Assembly (NCBI GenBank): GCA_002404895.1
Contig: DHKO01000050.1
Coordinates: forward strand, 62,001-126,000
Direction: 5' to 3'
DNA length: 64,000 nt
Source of the DNA: Treponema sp. UBA4692
Lineage (GTDB): Bacteria > Spirochaetota > Spirochaetia > Treponematales > Treponemataceae
Below are positions 1 to 8,403 of the stretch, piece by piece. The position numbers and the translations under genes are program-made. The notes beneath the pieces are model-generated. The model ran no database searches and was not told the origin of the DNA. It saw only the letters and a program-made list of their open reading frames with translations. The stretch's first letter is position 1, and each line of letters opens with the position of its first letter.

Positions 1-1876
1 GAATCTCAACCGTTCCCAAGAAAGAGTTTGCGCCGCTCATCGAAATGTCGTTTGCTTTTACAGACGCGCTTCCAACCGTTACCCCGCCTGAAAAGCCGCA
101 ATTCCCGGAAAAATCCGCGCCGCCGGTTATCAAAGTCTCGCCGTTTACAGAAATTTCGTCGCTTGAAGAGACAAAGCCTGAAATCACAAGATTCTCGTAG
201 TTTTTTCCGCTTTCCGAAGAATTTCCGTCCCAAGTCAATTTTATCGGAGAGCCAGAAGTGCCGAAATATTCGACTGTGCTTCCGCTTCCGTTTTTTGCCG
301 TGCCGAAAGAAGGATTTCCGCCGATTCTGACGAGCGAATTGTTTTCAAAATCTCCTGAAATCGCCTGATTTCCGCCAATCTCGACAGTTCCGCTGTTTGT
401 GATTGAGTCCGCTTCCACGCCAGCACCTGAAAAATCCACGCTCGCTCCGGAATCAACCGAAAGCGACTTTATTTTTATGTCATTTTCCAGTTTCAAAATG
501 AACGGACTTTTTGATGAAGACTCGCCTTTTGCGATTATGATTTTTGATTTTCCGCTTGAAAAGTCGGGCGAGCCGCCGGAAGACAAAGCCGATTCGCCGT
601 CATTAGACCAGTTTGAGGCATCGCTCCACGAAGAAGACGCGCCGCCAAGCCAATAGTAAGTGTCGGGAAAATTGAACCAGCCTTCAGTTGTCGGATTGTC
701 AAGGTCAAAATCGGTAATTTTGGAAGAATCAGGAGACAAGCCAAGCGAATTTATCTCCGTTGAGCCGGAAGATTTCACCGAACGGGAATTTTTGATGATG
801 ACGTTGTTAAAAACATCTTTTTCAGAAGGAACAGAATCAAAAACTGCATACCATTTTTCAGTTGATGTGGAAGAAAGAATTGTGTTCTGAGTATAGTAAA
901 ATGAACCAATTTTCTGCCATTTTCCGCTTTCAAATTTTACAGTTGAAACAGAAGTTGTATTTGAAAATTGCAAGCCGTTAAACGTATTTGAGCCATAGAT
1001 TTCAGCGTTTCCTGTTACTATAAGAACAGGATTGCCGTCAAATGATTCATTAAAAAAAGAACCTCTTCCTGTAGAAATTGTTATGCGTCCCCACCCGCCT
1101 GTAAATTTTATGCTTTTCTCAAATGTAATGCTTGAAGTATCAGATTTGAAATCCGCATTTACAGTTGTTATCTCGCCTTTATAGAGCTGAAAATTTGTCG
1201 TCACAATTTTTTTATCAGAATCAATCGAGCTTTTTCCATTCACCGTAAGCGAATTAAGCGGCACGCTCTCGCCAACGCTTCCGCCAAAAATTGCGTCGCC
1301 GTTTATGACAACGTTTTTTTCCGCGCCAGACGCGCCGCTGTTCAAAGTGCCGTTAAAATTCACAGAGGAAGCCGCAAAAGTTACATTGTCATTTACTGTA
1401 ACATTTCCTTCAAAAACAATAGAATTTGCCGTAATGTTTGCGGCGGCAGTTACGCTGGATTTTACACTGACATCTCCCGAGACATTTACATCGCCTGAAT
1501 ATGAAAATTCTTTTCCGACAGTCAAGTTTCCAGACGAGATTTCGACTTTTCCGCCCGTGGAAAGCGAGTCTGAAACGGTCAAGTCGCCTGAAGAGACTGT
1601 GAGTGTTTTTTGAAAAGTTAAAGAAGAAGAGGACTTTATCGAGCCGCAGGAAGCTCCTGTTGTAATTGTCGCTTCGCTTGAAAAAATTGCAGTGTCGTCT
1701 TTTTGAGGATAAGAACCAGCGGAAACAGTTCCGTCTTCACTCAACGACCAGTTAGCCTGTTTGCTCCAGTTTCCAGAATCAGAATCTTTTCCAACCCAAT
1801 AAAAATCCGTGGCAAAAGCGAGAGAACAAAAAATGAGCGAAAAAAATGCGGAAACAGCGCGGAGTGCGCTTTTCAT
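1..1876 (-). CDS. Large secreted surface/adhesin-like protein (5' part, runs off window start)
   Basis: I followed this frame codon by codon from ATG at 1876-1874 to base 1 with no stop, giving at least 625 residues; the 3' end lies outside the window. Residues 1-22 form a signal peptide (Lys start, long hydrophobic run, Ala-Phe-Ala end). The mature chain is Ser/Thr/Gly/Asn-rich with short beta-strand-like repeats (VNG, SGNLTV, NVTVN). Two blocks, near residues 26-45 and 405-425, share the pattern YW(V/L)G...W....NWS, common at repeat starts in passenger-type adhesins. This suggests an exported beta-helical surface protein. Its ATG overlaps the TGA of the upstream gene (ATGA), so translation is probably coupled. 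Function beyond surface exposure is unknown. Confidence 0.8.
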   Translation of the reverse strand, partial: MKSALRAVSAFFSLIFCSLAFATDFYWVGKDSDSGNWSKQANWSLSEDGTVSAGSYPQKDDTAIFSSEATITTGASCGSIKSSSSLTFQKTLTVSSGDLTVSDSLSTGGKVEISSGNLTVGKEFSYSGDVNVSGDVSVKSSVTAAANITANSIVFEGNVTVNDNVTFAASSVNFNGTLNSGASGAEKNVVINGDAIFGGSVGESVPLNSLTVNGKSSIDSDKKIVTTNFQLYKGEITTVNADFKSDTSSITFEKSIKFTGGWGRITISTGRGSFFNESFDGNPVLIVTGNAEIYGSNTFNGLQFSNTTSVSTVKFESGKWQKIGSFYYTQNTILSSTSTEKWYAVFDSVPSEKDVFNNVIIKNSRSVKSSGSTEINSLGLSPDSSKITDFDLDNPTTEGWFNFPDTYYWLGGASSSWSDASNWSNDGESALSSGGSPDFSSGKSKIIIAKGESSSKSPFILKLENDIKIKSLSVDSGASVDFSGAGVEADSITNSGTVEIGGNQAISGDFENNSLVRIGGNPSFGTAKNGSGSTVEYFGTSGSPIKLTWDGNSSESGKNYENLVISGFVSSSDEISVNGETLITGGADFSGNCGFSGGVTVGSASVKANDISMSGANSFLGTVEI

Positions 1877-2166
1877 TGCGCGCCTTCCACTTTGTAGATT
1901 TTCTCGTAGCCAGAATCGTCCTCAAAGCCGCGAATTTCTTTTATCTTGAAGATTTCGGGCAATTTCTCGTCGTGTTCCAAAATCAAATCGGCAGTCGAAA
2001 TCGGGGAATTCCATTTCATCTTGTCGAATTCAGAGATTAAGTCGGAATCGCTGAATTTAAATTCCGCACCGAGCTTTACGGAAATATAAGCGACCGGACT
2101 TTCAGAGCCGCAGCAGGCACGGCAAGTGAAAGTGTAAATTTCTTTGCAGATTGAATGAACGTCCAT
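1873..2166 (-). CDS. Small Cys-containing hypothetical protein coupled to surface protein
   Basis: A 97-residue protein I do not recognise. It is acidic, has no signal peptide or membrane segment, and carries four cysteines near the N-terminus, three of them in a tight CRACC group around residues 15-19, which could bind a metal or form a disulfide. Its TGA overlaps the ATG of the downstream surface protein by four bases, so the two are almost certainly co-translated. The start has no strong Shine-Dalgarno, but a large stem-loop (2198-2252) lies just upstream. A role in secretion or assembly of the partner is a guess from position only. Confidence 0.7.
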   Translation of the reverse strand: MDVHSICKEIYTFTCRACCGSESPVAYISVKLGAEFKFSDSDLISEFDKMKWNSPISTADLILEHDEKLPEIFKIKEIRGFEDDSGYEKIYKVEGAQ

Positions 2167-2197
2167 AATAAAATTTTCGGCATTTCAAAAAGATTCT

Positions 2198-2252
2198 TTA
2201 AGCAGGCGGTTTTTACGGAAACTGCCCAAAAACTTTAGTTTCCTAAAAATCC
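2198..2252. other. Long imperfect inverted repeat between histidine kinase and small gene
   Basis: On the minus strand the arms read AGGCGG...GGAAACT and AGTTTCC...CCGCCT, about 20 paired positions with two or three bulges and a loop of about 13 bases. It sits after the histidine kinase stop and before the small-gene start. It has no long U tract, so it may be a weak terminator, an mRNA processing site or a regulatory leader. Confidence 0.55.
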
Positions 2253-2266
2253 CGCCTTAAAATCGC

Positions 2267-3595
2267 CTAGACTCTAAAAACAAGAGTGAATGTGCTGCCC
2301 TCGCCTTCTTTCGAGTTCACAATCACAGTCGCGTTGTGATATTTCGCGCCGTGCTTCACAATGCTTAATCCAAGCCCAGTTCCGCCGAGCTGCTTTGAGC
2401 GGCTCTTGTCGATTCTGTAAAAACGCTCGAAAATCCGCTCGCGCTCGCCAGCAGGAATTCCAATTCCAGTGTCTTTCACCGAAAAAGTTACGCGGTGGCT
2501 TTCAGGCAGCTCTTTTATGTCAACATCAACCGCTCCGTCTTTTTTGTTGTATTTTATCGCGTTGTCAATCAGATTGAAGACCATCTCGTAGATTACAGGC
2601 CGCACGCCGTTTATCATTCCCGCGCTTCCAGTCAAGTTCACGCTGATGTTGCTTTTTTTCGCGCTGGAAGAAAGAACTTCAATCGCCTCGCGCGCGACTT
2701 CACGCAAGCTAAGAGATTCTTTTTCCATGCTTATTGATTTTTCGTCGAGCTTGCTCAATTTTATGATGTCGTTCACAAGAGAAATCATTCTTTGCGACTC
2801 TTCATAAATCGTCGAGGCAAAATCTTTCGTTGTTTTCTCGTCCGTTCCGCCGTTTTTCAAAATTTCCGCAAATCCCGAAATGCTTGTCAAAGGCGTTTTA
2901 AGCTCGTGGCTCACATTCGCGCTGAACTGCTTGCGAAGCTCTTCACGCTGCGATTTTTCAAAATTCTCCTCTGCAATCCGCTTTGTGAAAGGCTTCAATT
3001 CCTCGTAAACTTCCGCGCTTTCAGGATTTTCCAAGTCGATTTTATCGAGCGGCTGAATTATTTTCTTTGAAGTCCAGTTTGCAGTCATCGCAGAAACGAC
3101 CATTGCGGCAACAAGCATAAAAAGAAGAACAGGACTCATTCCAAAAATAAGCGCGCCCGCCGTAAACTGGTCGGAACTGATTCTAAGAACATCGCCGTTT
3201 TCAAGAAGCCTGGCAAAATAAAGCGTTTTTTCCATCATTGTTGTTGAATAACGCTCAATCTGAAAAGTTCCCTTTTGAACCGCTCCCGCAAATTCCTCGC
3301 GGCTGGCATGGTTTTCCATCGTCTTAAAATCAACAGTGTTGTCAAAATAAACAGTTCCGTCAGAATGAATCAGCGTAACGCGGTTTTTAAGCCCAAGTTT
3401 TTCAATTTCGTCAACTTCGCCGCGAATCACATATTCAGAAAGCAGCGAAGATTCCGTCTCAAGCTCCGAAAAAATCTGCCGCTCAAAATAGCTGTGCATA
3501 TCCATCGTGAAAACAAACGCGCAAACAAGATAGACAAGCGCGCCTGCAAAAAAAGTCGTCGCAAAAATCCGAATTGAAAGTGATTTTGATTTCAT
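2267..3595 (-). CDS. PhoR-like membrane sensor histidine kinase
   Basis: 442 residues counted from ATG 3595, chosen because AGAGGA lies about 8 nt upstream; a longer frame to 3628 lacks such a site and runs into a dispersed repeat. An N-terminal membrane helix, a periplasmic sensor stretch (about residues 30-145) and a second helix come first. Then follow the HisKA dimerisation box with phospho-acceptor His230 (SHELKTPL), the N box (NLIDNAIKYN), G1 (DTGIGIP), the F box (FERFYRID) and G2 (GGTGLGLS). All catalytic boxes are intact. It follows the response regulator at 3750-4442 in the same direction, so the pair is probably a PhoB/PhoR-type system. The signal sensed is unknown; no PAS domain is obvious. 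Confidence 0.92.
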   Translation of the reverse strand: MKSKSLSIRIFATTFFAGALVYLVCAFVFTMDMHSYFERQIFSELETESSLLSEYVIRGEVDEIEKLGLKNRVTLIHSDGTVYFDNTVDFKTMENHASREEFAGAVQKGTFQIERYSTTMMEKTLYFARLLENGDVLRISSDQFTAGALIFGMSPVLLFMLVAAMVVSAMTANWTSKKIIQPLDKIDLENPESAEVYEELKPFTKRIAEENFEKSQREELRKQFSANVSHELKTPLTSISGFAEILKNGGTDEKTTKDFASTIYEESQRMISLVNDIIKLSKLDEKSISMEKESLSLREVAREAIEVLSSSAKKSNISVNLTGSAGMINGVRPVIYEMVFNLIDNAIKYNKKDGAVDVDIKELPESHRVTFSVKDTGIGIPAGERERIFERFYRIDKSRSKQLGGTGLGLSIVKHGAKYHNATVIVNSKEGEGSTFTLVFRV

Positions 3596-3610
3596 TTTAT
3601 TTTTCCTCTT

Positions 3611-3726
3611 GGGCGTTCCCTGTTTCACAGGGCGGGCTATCCGCCATTCCGCTAGCCGCTCCAGCCGCTTCCTTCGCTACGCTCAGTCCAGTGGCCGCTC
3701 TGCGTGGCTTCTATCCCTAACGCGTC
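3611..3726. repeat. GC-rich dispersed repeat (family B), copy 1
   Basis: A GC-rich block between the response regulator and kinase genes. It begins GGGCGTTCCC, contains CGGGCTATCC, and ends CTATCCCTAACGCGT. The same end motifs in the same order, allowing for strand, recur at about 14544-14641, 26562-26690 and 31391-31550. Internal palindromes (CCCTGTTTCACAGGG) suggest a structured RNA or cruciform. It encodes nothing recognisable. Confidence 0.65.
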
Positions 3727-3749
3727 AGCTTTTTCCCTGATTTCCAAAT

Positions 3750-4442
3750 CTACAATTTTATCTTGTAGCCGACTCCGCGCACGGTTTCAATCAAGTCTCC
3801 GTTCTCGTCTCCGATTTTCTGCCGCAAAGTCCTTATGTGAACATCAACCGTGCGGCTTTCAATGTCCGAGTCGATTTTCCAGATTGAATCCAAAAGCCGC
3901 TCGCGCGTTAGAACGTTTCCCCGGTTTTCAATCAGAAGAGCGAGCAAGTCGAATTCCTTAACCGTCAAAAAAACCTGCTTTCCGCCGACAAAAACCGTGT
4001 GCTTTTCAATGTCCATCTTTACGTTTCCAGCTGAAAGCTCGTTTCCGCCGGCTCCGCCGGAAGATTTTGCCGCGTTTTTCTCGTATCTGCGCAAAACCGC
4101 CTTTATCCGCGAAAGAAGAGACATCATTCCGAACGGCTTTGTAACGTAATCGTCCGCGCCCAAGTCAAGTCCTGTAACAACATCAAATTCAGAATCTTTC
4201 GCAGTGAGCATAATCACAGGAATTCCAGAAGTCTCCTTGTTTGCCCGGAGTTTTTTCAGAATCGAGATTCCGTCCTCCTCGGGCAGCATAATGTCAAGAA
4301 GAACAAGCTCAGGCTTTTCCTCGCCAAGAGATTTCCAAAATTCGCTCGGCAGACCGAAACCTTTGCACTCGTAGCCCTGCGTTTTGAGAGTGTAGTCCAA
4401 AAGCTTTCTGATTGCCTCGTCGTCTTCCAAAAGATAAATCAT
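3750..4442 (-). CDS. OmpR/PhoB-family response regulator
   Basis: 230 residues from ATG 4442. The receiver domain (about 1-115) has the acidic pair E6-D7-D8, phospho-acceptor Asp50 in LLDIMLPEEDG, and the conserved Lys in TKPFG. The C-terminal winged helix (about 135-228) has the family ending RTVDVHIRTLRQKIG...TVRGVGYKI. Usual length for the family. The open frame extends upstream to a TTG at 4481, but the extra residues are hydrophobic and unlike a receiver. No Shine-Dalgarno precedes the ATG; a -10-like TATATT ends 6 nt before it, so the transcript may be leaderless. It probably acts with the kinase immediately downstream. Confidence 0.93.
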   Translation of the reverse strand: MIYLLEDDEAIRKLLDYTLKTQGYECKGFGLPSEFWKSLGEEKPELVLLDIMLPEEDGISILKKLRANKETSGIPVIMLTAKDSEFDVVTGLDLGADDYVTKPFGMMSLLSRIKAVLRRYEKNAAKSSGGAGGNELSAGNVKMDIEKHTVFVGGKQVFLTVKEFDLLALLIENRGNVLTRERLLDSIWKIDSDIESRTVDVHIRTLRQKIGDENGDLIETVRGVGYKIKL

Positions 4443-4448
4443 AACTAA

Positions 4449-4454
4449 AATATA
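4449..4454 (-). promoter_or_regulatory. -10 element of response regulator gene, probably leaderless
   Basis: Minus-strand TATATT lies 6 nt from the ATG at 4442, with TTGCTT about 18 nt further upstream as a possible -35. No Shine-Dalgarno fits in the gap, so the start site would fall at or next to the start codon. Confidence 0.45.
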
Positions 4455-4671
4455 CAGACGATAGAAAAAATAAAGCAACAAAAAGCGTGTAAAATTTCTG
4501 TAAAATTATTTTTGAGGAAAAAATCGGGAAAAAAGAAAGACCGTTCGCCAAGCAAGATTTTGATTTTCTGGAAAAGGCGATGAAGCGGCAAAAAAACGCG
4601 TCATTTTGAACTATGTCCAGGAACTCAGGCGCATTTTTGTTCAATTAAATTCAGCATGACAGCTTAAAAAA

Positions 4672-4717
4672 CAAAAAAAAGCCGGCCCGCTGCAATTTCC
4701 ACAGCAAGACCGGCTTT
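4672..4717 (-). terminator. Rho-independent terminator after fabZ
   Basis: On the minus strand GCCGG and CCGGC arms, with an inner CTG/CAG pairing, are followed by TTTTTTTTG. It lies downstream of fabZ and before the response regulator promoter. Confidence 0.8.
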
Positions 4718-4740
4718 TACTTTTCATTCTGATATGAACT

Positions 4741-4916
4741 CGTCATTCTGAACAATGTTCAGGAAGTCGGGTATTTTAATGCTCGCTTGGATTCAGAATC
4801 TTCAAGACTTCTCGTCATTCTGAGCTTGGTTCAGAATCTATAAATTCAAATTAGATGCTGAAATCGCGGTCTCTTGACCACGCAGTTTTCTTCTCGCCCT
4901 AAATTCAGAATGACAA
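4741..4916. repeat. Cluster of dispersed palindromic repeats (family A)
   Basis: Copies of CGTCATTCTGA(A/G)C...GTTCAG(G)AA appear at 4741 and 4813. A composite follows (about 4850-4916) starting GATGCTGAAATC, containing CGCGGTCTCTTGACCAC and ending ATTCAGAATGACA. The 22 bases at 4860-4881 are repeated exactly at 8774-8795. Non-coding. Confidence 0.7.
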
Positions 4917-4922
4917 ATTTTT

Positions 4923-5357
4923 TTAGTTTCCTTTTCCAACCAAGCACATCCATTCTGCCTGGGCGCAGAGTATTTCGCCAACATACGCTTTTCCAGACTG
5001 AACAACCATATTTTTTGTGCAGCGTTTGTTCTCAACGACCATGCGGACAGTGTCTCCCGGGCGCACCTGATGCTTGAATTTAACGTTGTTCACAGTCGCA
5101 AGGAAGAAAAGGCTTCCCTCGTCAAACTTTTTCTGCAAGCTCAAAGCCGCGCCGCCGCCCTGCGCCATTGTCTCAATCAGAATTACGCCAGGCACAACCG
5201 GATATTCCGGGAAATGTCCCTTGAAGAAAAAATCCTCGTCAGTGAATTTTCTTGTGCAAACGCAGCCGTTCTCGTCGAAACTTTCAATCGTGTCAACAAA
5301 AAGAAACGGTTTTCTGTGCGGCAAAAGAGACTCAATATCTGTAAATGGCAAATCCAT
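4923..5357 (-). CDS. fabZ: 3-hydroxyacyl-ACP dehydratase FabZ
   Basis: 144 residues, the normal FabZ length. It removes water from 3-hydroxyacyl-ACP to give trans-2-enoyl-ACP in the cytoplasmic type II fatty acid cycle. The hot-dog fold signatures are present: LLPHRKPFLFVD near the N-terminus and the active-site segment GHFPEYPVVPGVILIE with catalytic His48 and Glu62, followed by MAQ. AGGAG lies 7 nt before the ATG. It is one of four fab genes on the minus strand in this window (fabF, fabG and fabD are upstream), but each pair is separated by other genes or repeats, so they do not form one continuous operon. A terminator follows at 4672-4717. Confidence 0.96.
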   Translation of the reverse strand: MDLPFTDIESLLPHRKPFLFVDTIESFDENGCVCTRKFTDEDFFFKGHFPEYPVVPGVILIETMAQGGGAALSLQKKFDEGSLFFLATVNNVKFKHQVRPGDTVRMVVENKRCTKNMVVQSGKAYVGEILCAQAEWMCLVGKGN

Positions 5358-5487
5358 AAATTTCTCCTAAAAAATTCTAAAATTCAACACAAATTGCACG
5401 GATAAAAAGACAAACGCATACAAAATTATTTTCAGTCCGCGTTTATCCGAAAAATCTGTGCGCATTTGTGTTTAATATCGGGCGTTT

Positions 5488-5533
5488 CGTGAGTTGCTTT
5501 CGCAACTATCACGAGAACAGCAAAGCTGTTCTC
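5488..5533. other. Tandem hairpins downstream of fabF
   Basis: Two adjacent stem-loops: CGTGAGTTGC pairs with GCAACTATCACG, and GAGAACAGC pairs perfectly with GCTGTTCTC (9 bp, 3-base loop). The first lies about 35 nt after the fabF stop. Without a U tract they look like an RNA-stabilising or weak terminator structure, and they resemble the GC-rich repeat family (GGGCGTTTC at the edge). Confidence 0.5.
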
Positions 5534-5567
5534 ACCCTCTTTAGTTTTTTTCGCCTTTTATAAAAAA

Positions 5568-6812
5568 CTAATTCGCTTTCTTGAAAACCAAGATTCCGTT
5601 GTGTCCGCCGAATCCGAAGTTTCCGCTCATCGCAACTTCAACAGGCATTTCAAGTCCCTTGTTCGGTGTGTAGTCAAGGTCGCAGCCGCCCTCAACATCA
5701 GGCTCGTCAAGGTTGATTGTCGCCGGAATGTAAGAGTCAGAAATCGCCTTGCAGCAAATCATCGCCTCAAGAGAACCAGCATTTCCAAGACAGTGGCCTG
5801 TCATCGATTTTGTTGAGGAAATGTGGAGTTTTTTTGCAGCCTCGCCGAACGCGATGTGAAGCATTTTTGTCTCGCCGGAATCGTTCAAGTGAGTTGAAGT
5901 TCCGTGCGCGTTGTAATATGTAACTTCCTCTGGTTTTACACCAGCGTCTTTCATTGCGATTGTCATCGCTTTTGCGCCGCAGATTCCGTCTGGATTTGGC
6001 GCTGTAAGGTGGTAGCCGTCAGAAGAAGCTCCGTAGCCGGCAACTTCCGCGTAGATTTTTGCACCGCGCGCTTTTGCATGCTCATATTCCTCAAGAATCA
6101 GGATTGTGCTTCCCTCGCCCATGATGAATCCGTCGCGTTTCTTGTCGAACGGGCGGCTTGCCTTTGTCGGGTCGTCAGCGAATCCTGAAGAAAGAGCGTG
6201 AAGCATTGAGAATCCCAAGTTTGCAAATCCACATTCTGTAGACTCAGCTCCGCCAGTCAAAATCACATCGTAGCGTCCGCTTCTGATTTCGTCCAAAGCG
6301 TTTCCAATCGCGTCTGTTCCTGAAGCGCAGGCTGTGGCGATTGTGTGCGTTGCTCCGTGAATTCCGAAAGTCATAGAAATGTTTCCAGCTCCCTCGTTCG
6401 GAATAAGCATTGGAACTGTCATCGGAGGCATTCTTGTCTGGTTCGAGTCAAAATAAGCTTTCATTGAAGATTCTGTAACTTCAAGACCGCCGATTCCAAC
6501 TCCAAGATAAACTGCTGTGTTCTCAAGAACTTCCTTGTTGTCAATGAGATTCGCATCTTCCAAAGCCATTTTTGAAGCTGCCACAGCATATTTTGTGTAG
6601 CGCGCCATTTTTCTTGCAGCCGACGAGTCCATATATTTTGAAGCGTCAAAATCTTTTACTTCCGCGGCATATTTTACTTTGAAATTTGTGTTGTCATAAT
6701 GTGTGATTGTCGCAACTCCGCTTTTTCCAGCCTTGATAGAAGCCCAAGTTTCATCAACAGAATTTCCGACTGGTGAAACACATCCAAGTCCTGTAACAAC
6801 GACTCTTCTCAT
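5568..6812 (-). CDS. fabF: 3-oxoacyl-ACP synthase II (FabF)
   Basis: 414 residues from ATG 6812, chosen because AGGAG lies 7 nt upstream and the protein then begins RRVVVTGLGCVSPVG, the usual KAS II start. The decarboxylating condensing enzyme elongates acyl-ACP with malonyl-ACP. Catalytic Cys162 sits in TATACASGTDAIG. The two histidines lie in NAHGTSTHLND and TKSMTGHCLGNAGS. The Gly-rich end NFGFGGHNG is intact. Product and position fit with fabZ about 200 nt downstream. No acpP gene is visible next to it in this window. Confidence 0.96.
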   Translation of the reverse strand: MRRVVVTGLGCVSPVGNSVDETWASIKAGKSGVATITHYDNTNFKVKYAAEVKDFDASKYMDSSAARKMARYTKYAVAASKMALEDANLIDNKEVLENTAVYLGVGIGGLEVTESSMKAYFDSNQTRMPPMTVPMLIPNEGAGNISMTFGIHGATHTIATACASGTDAIGNALDEIRSGRYDVILTGGAESTECGFANLGFSMLHALSSGFADDPTKASRPFDKKRDGFIMGEGSTILILEEYEHAKARGAKIYAEVAGYGASSDGYHLTAPNPDGICGAKAMTIAMKDAGVKPEEVTYYNAHGTSTHLNDSGETKMLHIAFGEAAKKLHISSTKSMTGHCLGNAGSLEAMICCKAISDSYIPATINLDEPDVEGGCDLDYTPNKGLEMPVEVAMSGNFGFGGHNGILVFKKAN

Positions 6813-6910
6813 AATTTTCTCCTGATTTTTCAGATTTAGCGCAAATAAAACAGAGCGAAAAGCGTAAAATGCAAGCAAGTCTCTGTTCCAGCGATTTTCA
6901 GTTTTATTTT

Positions 6911-6947
6911 TTCAAAATGACATTTTTTGTTTTTTTGTCATTTTGAA
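6911..6947. repeat. Perfect 12-bp inverted repeat upstream of fabF
   Basis: TTCAAAATGACA and TGTCATTTTGAA are separated by 13 T-rich bases. The arms match the short ATGACA/TGTCAT ends of the family A repeats. It could act as a plus-direction terminator-like structure or be a repeat remnant. Confidence 0.55.
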
Positions 6948-7090
6948 TGGCTCAATGTTATATGAGATTTTTTTTTTGTTCAAGATTTAAAACGAAAGAT
7001 TCCGATGACGGCAAATTCAGCAAGTCTATCGCCCGATTCGATTTTTATGATTCAGATTCCTGGAAAGTAAAACATCACAAAAACGCAATT

Positions 7091-7774
7091 TCATTTTCCA
7101 TTGAATTCAAAGTGCTGCCAGTCTTTTATGCCGCTCCAGTCGCCGCCCCATTCAAAACCTTCCGAAACAAAAAGTTTATAGCATAAATCGTTTCTGTCGA
7201 TTTTATGAGGAAAATTCCGCGTTCTGTCGGTGTAAAACGCGCCGGTCAAAGGCTCAATCACGGTTTTTCCGCCGACTTTTTTAAGATAAGGATTGTAAAG
7301 CGGATTTATGTCAATCGCCAAGCCCGCTCCGTGCATCGATATTTTTTTTGTATGCGAAATAAATCGAAAGTTAAAGCAAGAAGAATTGTTGTCGCGCATT
7401 GAAGCCTCGTCATCCGCGCCGTACTCGTCAATCAAACGGATTTTTTCAATCTCGTAATTATATGAATAAAGTTTCCTGAAAATCCTCACGAGCTTTTCCG
7501 CGATTTTCGCGCTGCAAATAATCTCGCCAACGCTTTCTTTTCCGTCAAAATTCCAGTGCAGAACGTGAACATAGCGCAAATCAGAAAGCGGAACTGTGCA
7601 GCCAGAACTGTAAGATTTTCCCTTGATTTTTTGAAAAAGCTCGTCGCTTATGTAAGAAACGTAAAATTCCGAATCCAGCTTTTCTTTCATTGTATTAAGA
7701 ATTTTCTCAGAACTGAACAAAAATGCTGGCGCAAACGAAAAAAGCATTGCAAAGGCGAGAATGAATTTTTTCAT
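7091..7774 (-). CDS. Exported M15-family (VanY-like) peptidase
   Basis: 227 residues. An N-terminal signal peptide (MKKFILAFAMLFS then an Ala-rich stretch) sends it across the inner membrane. The C-terminal half has the zinc-peptidase pattern of M15 D-Ala-D-Ala carboxypeptidases and L,D-endopeptidases: SMHGAGLAIDIN (His and Asp ligands spaced HxxxxxxD) and near the end DWQHFEF (third ligand His). This predicts cleavage of peptidoglycan stem peptides in the periplasm. The exact bond cut cannot be told from sequence. It stands alone between arfB and fabF on the same strand, and no strong Shine-Dalgarno is seen at the start. Confidence 0.82.
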   Translation of the reverse strand: MKKFILAFAMLFSFAPAFLFSSEKILNTMKEKLDSEFYVSYISDELFQKIKGKSYSSGCTVPLSDLRYVHVLHWNFDGKESVGEIICSAKIAEKLVRIFRKLYSYNYEIEKIRLIDEYGADDEASMRDNNSSCFNFRFISHTKKISMHGAGLAIDINPLYNPYLKKVGGKTVIEPLTGAFYTDRTRNFPHKIDRNDLCYKLFVSEGFEWGGDWSGIKDWQHFEFNGK

Positions 7775-7824
7775 AAAATAAAATTTTCCTAAAAACTGCG
7801 AGCCAAAACGCGGTCAAAATCTAA

Positions 7825-8241
7825 TCAAAAATCAAAATTTCTTTTCCGGCTCTTTTTTCTGTCCGCGCGGATTTTTTTGAGCTTCAGCCGCTTTTCCACA
7901 GAAGATTTTGTCGGCTTTGTCCGAATTCTTTTTTTTCTTGTCTTCAGCGCGCTCAAGATTTTGCTTTCAAGCCTTTCAAGCGCGATTTTTCTGTTTTCGC
8001 CCTGAAAACGCTCGTCATCAACATCTAAAAAAATTTCATTTTGAGAATTTATCGAGGATTTTAATTTTGACTTCAATTTTTCTTTCTCGATTTCTGAAAT
8101 TCCTGAAATTTCGTCGAGAGAAATAAAAATATGGACTTTTGTGCTGACTTTGTTCACATTCTGCCCGCCTTTTCCGCCCGAGCGGGCAAAAGAAACGGAA
8201 GATTTTTCCAGAAGCGACTTGTGAATCTCATTCTTATCCAT
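7825..8241 (-). CDS. arfB: Alternative ribosome-rescue factor ArfB (RF-1-like hydrolase)
   Basis: 138 residues, the size of ArfB/YaeJ. The GGQ loop (SGGKGGQNVNKVSTKV, Gln27) is the peptidyl-tRNA hydrolysis motif. There is no codon-recognition domain. The C-terminal tail is strongly basic (residues about 105-138, Lys/Arg-rich), as needed to enter the empty mRNA channel of stalled ribosomes. It therefore probably releases peptides from non-stop ribosomes. It sits about 50 nt upstream of the M15 peptidase on the same strand. RF1 itself is at 48846-49922. Confidence 0.92.
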   Translation of the reverse strand: MDKNEIHKSLLEKSSVSFARSGGKGGQNVNKVSTKVHIFISLDEISGISEIEKEKLKSKLKSSINSQNEIFLDVDDERFQGENRKIALERLESKILSALKTRKKRIRTKPTKSSVEKRLKLKKIRADRKKSRKRNFDF

Positions 8242-8403
8242 GAAATTTATTTTGGCAGAAACCGAAGAAATTTGCCATAATAATAGGAAATCTTATATTC
8301 TTTAATTAGGAAAAATTCAAAAAGAGATGTCTAAAAAATTCGTCATGCGAATCTGCGTGCGTCATGCTGAAATGCAGGACATCGCTTTTTACAGGAGAAA
8401 AAA

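Noticed and set aside
4443..4481. Upstream TTG start for the response regulator
   Set aside because: Would add a hydrophobic leader not found in receivers and erase the -10 position.
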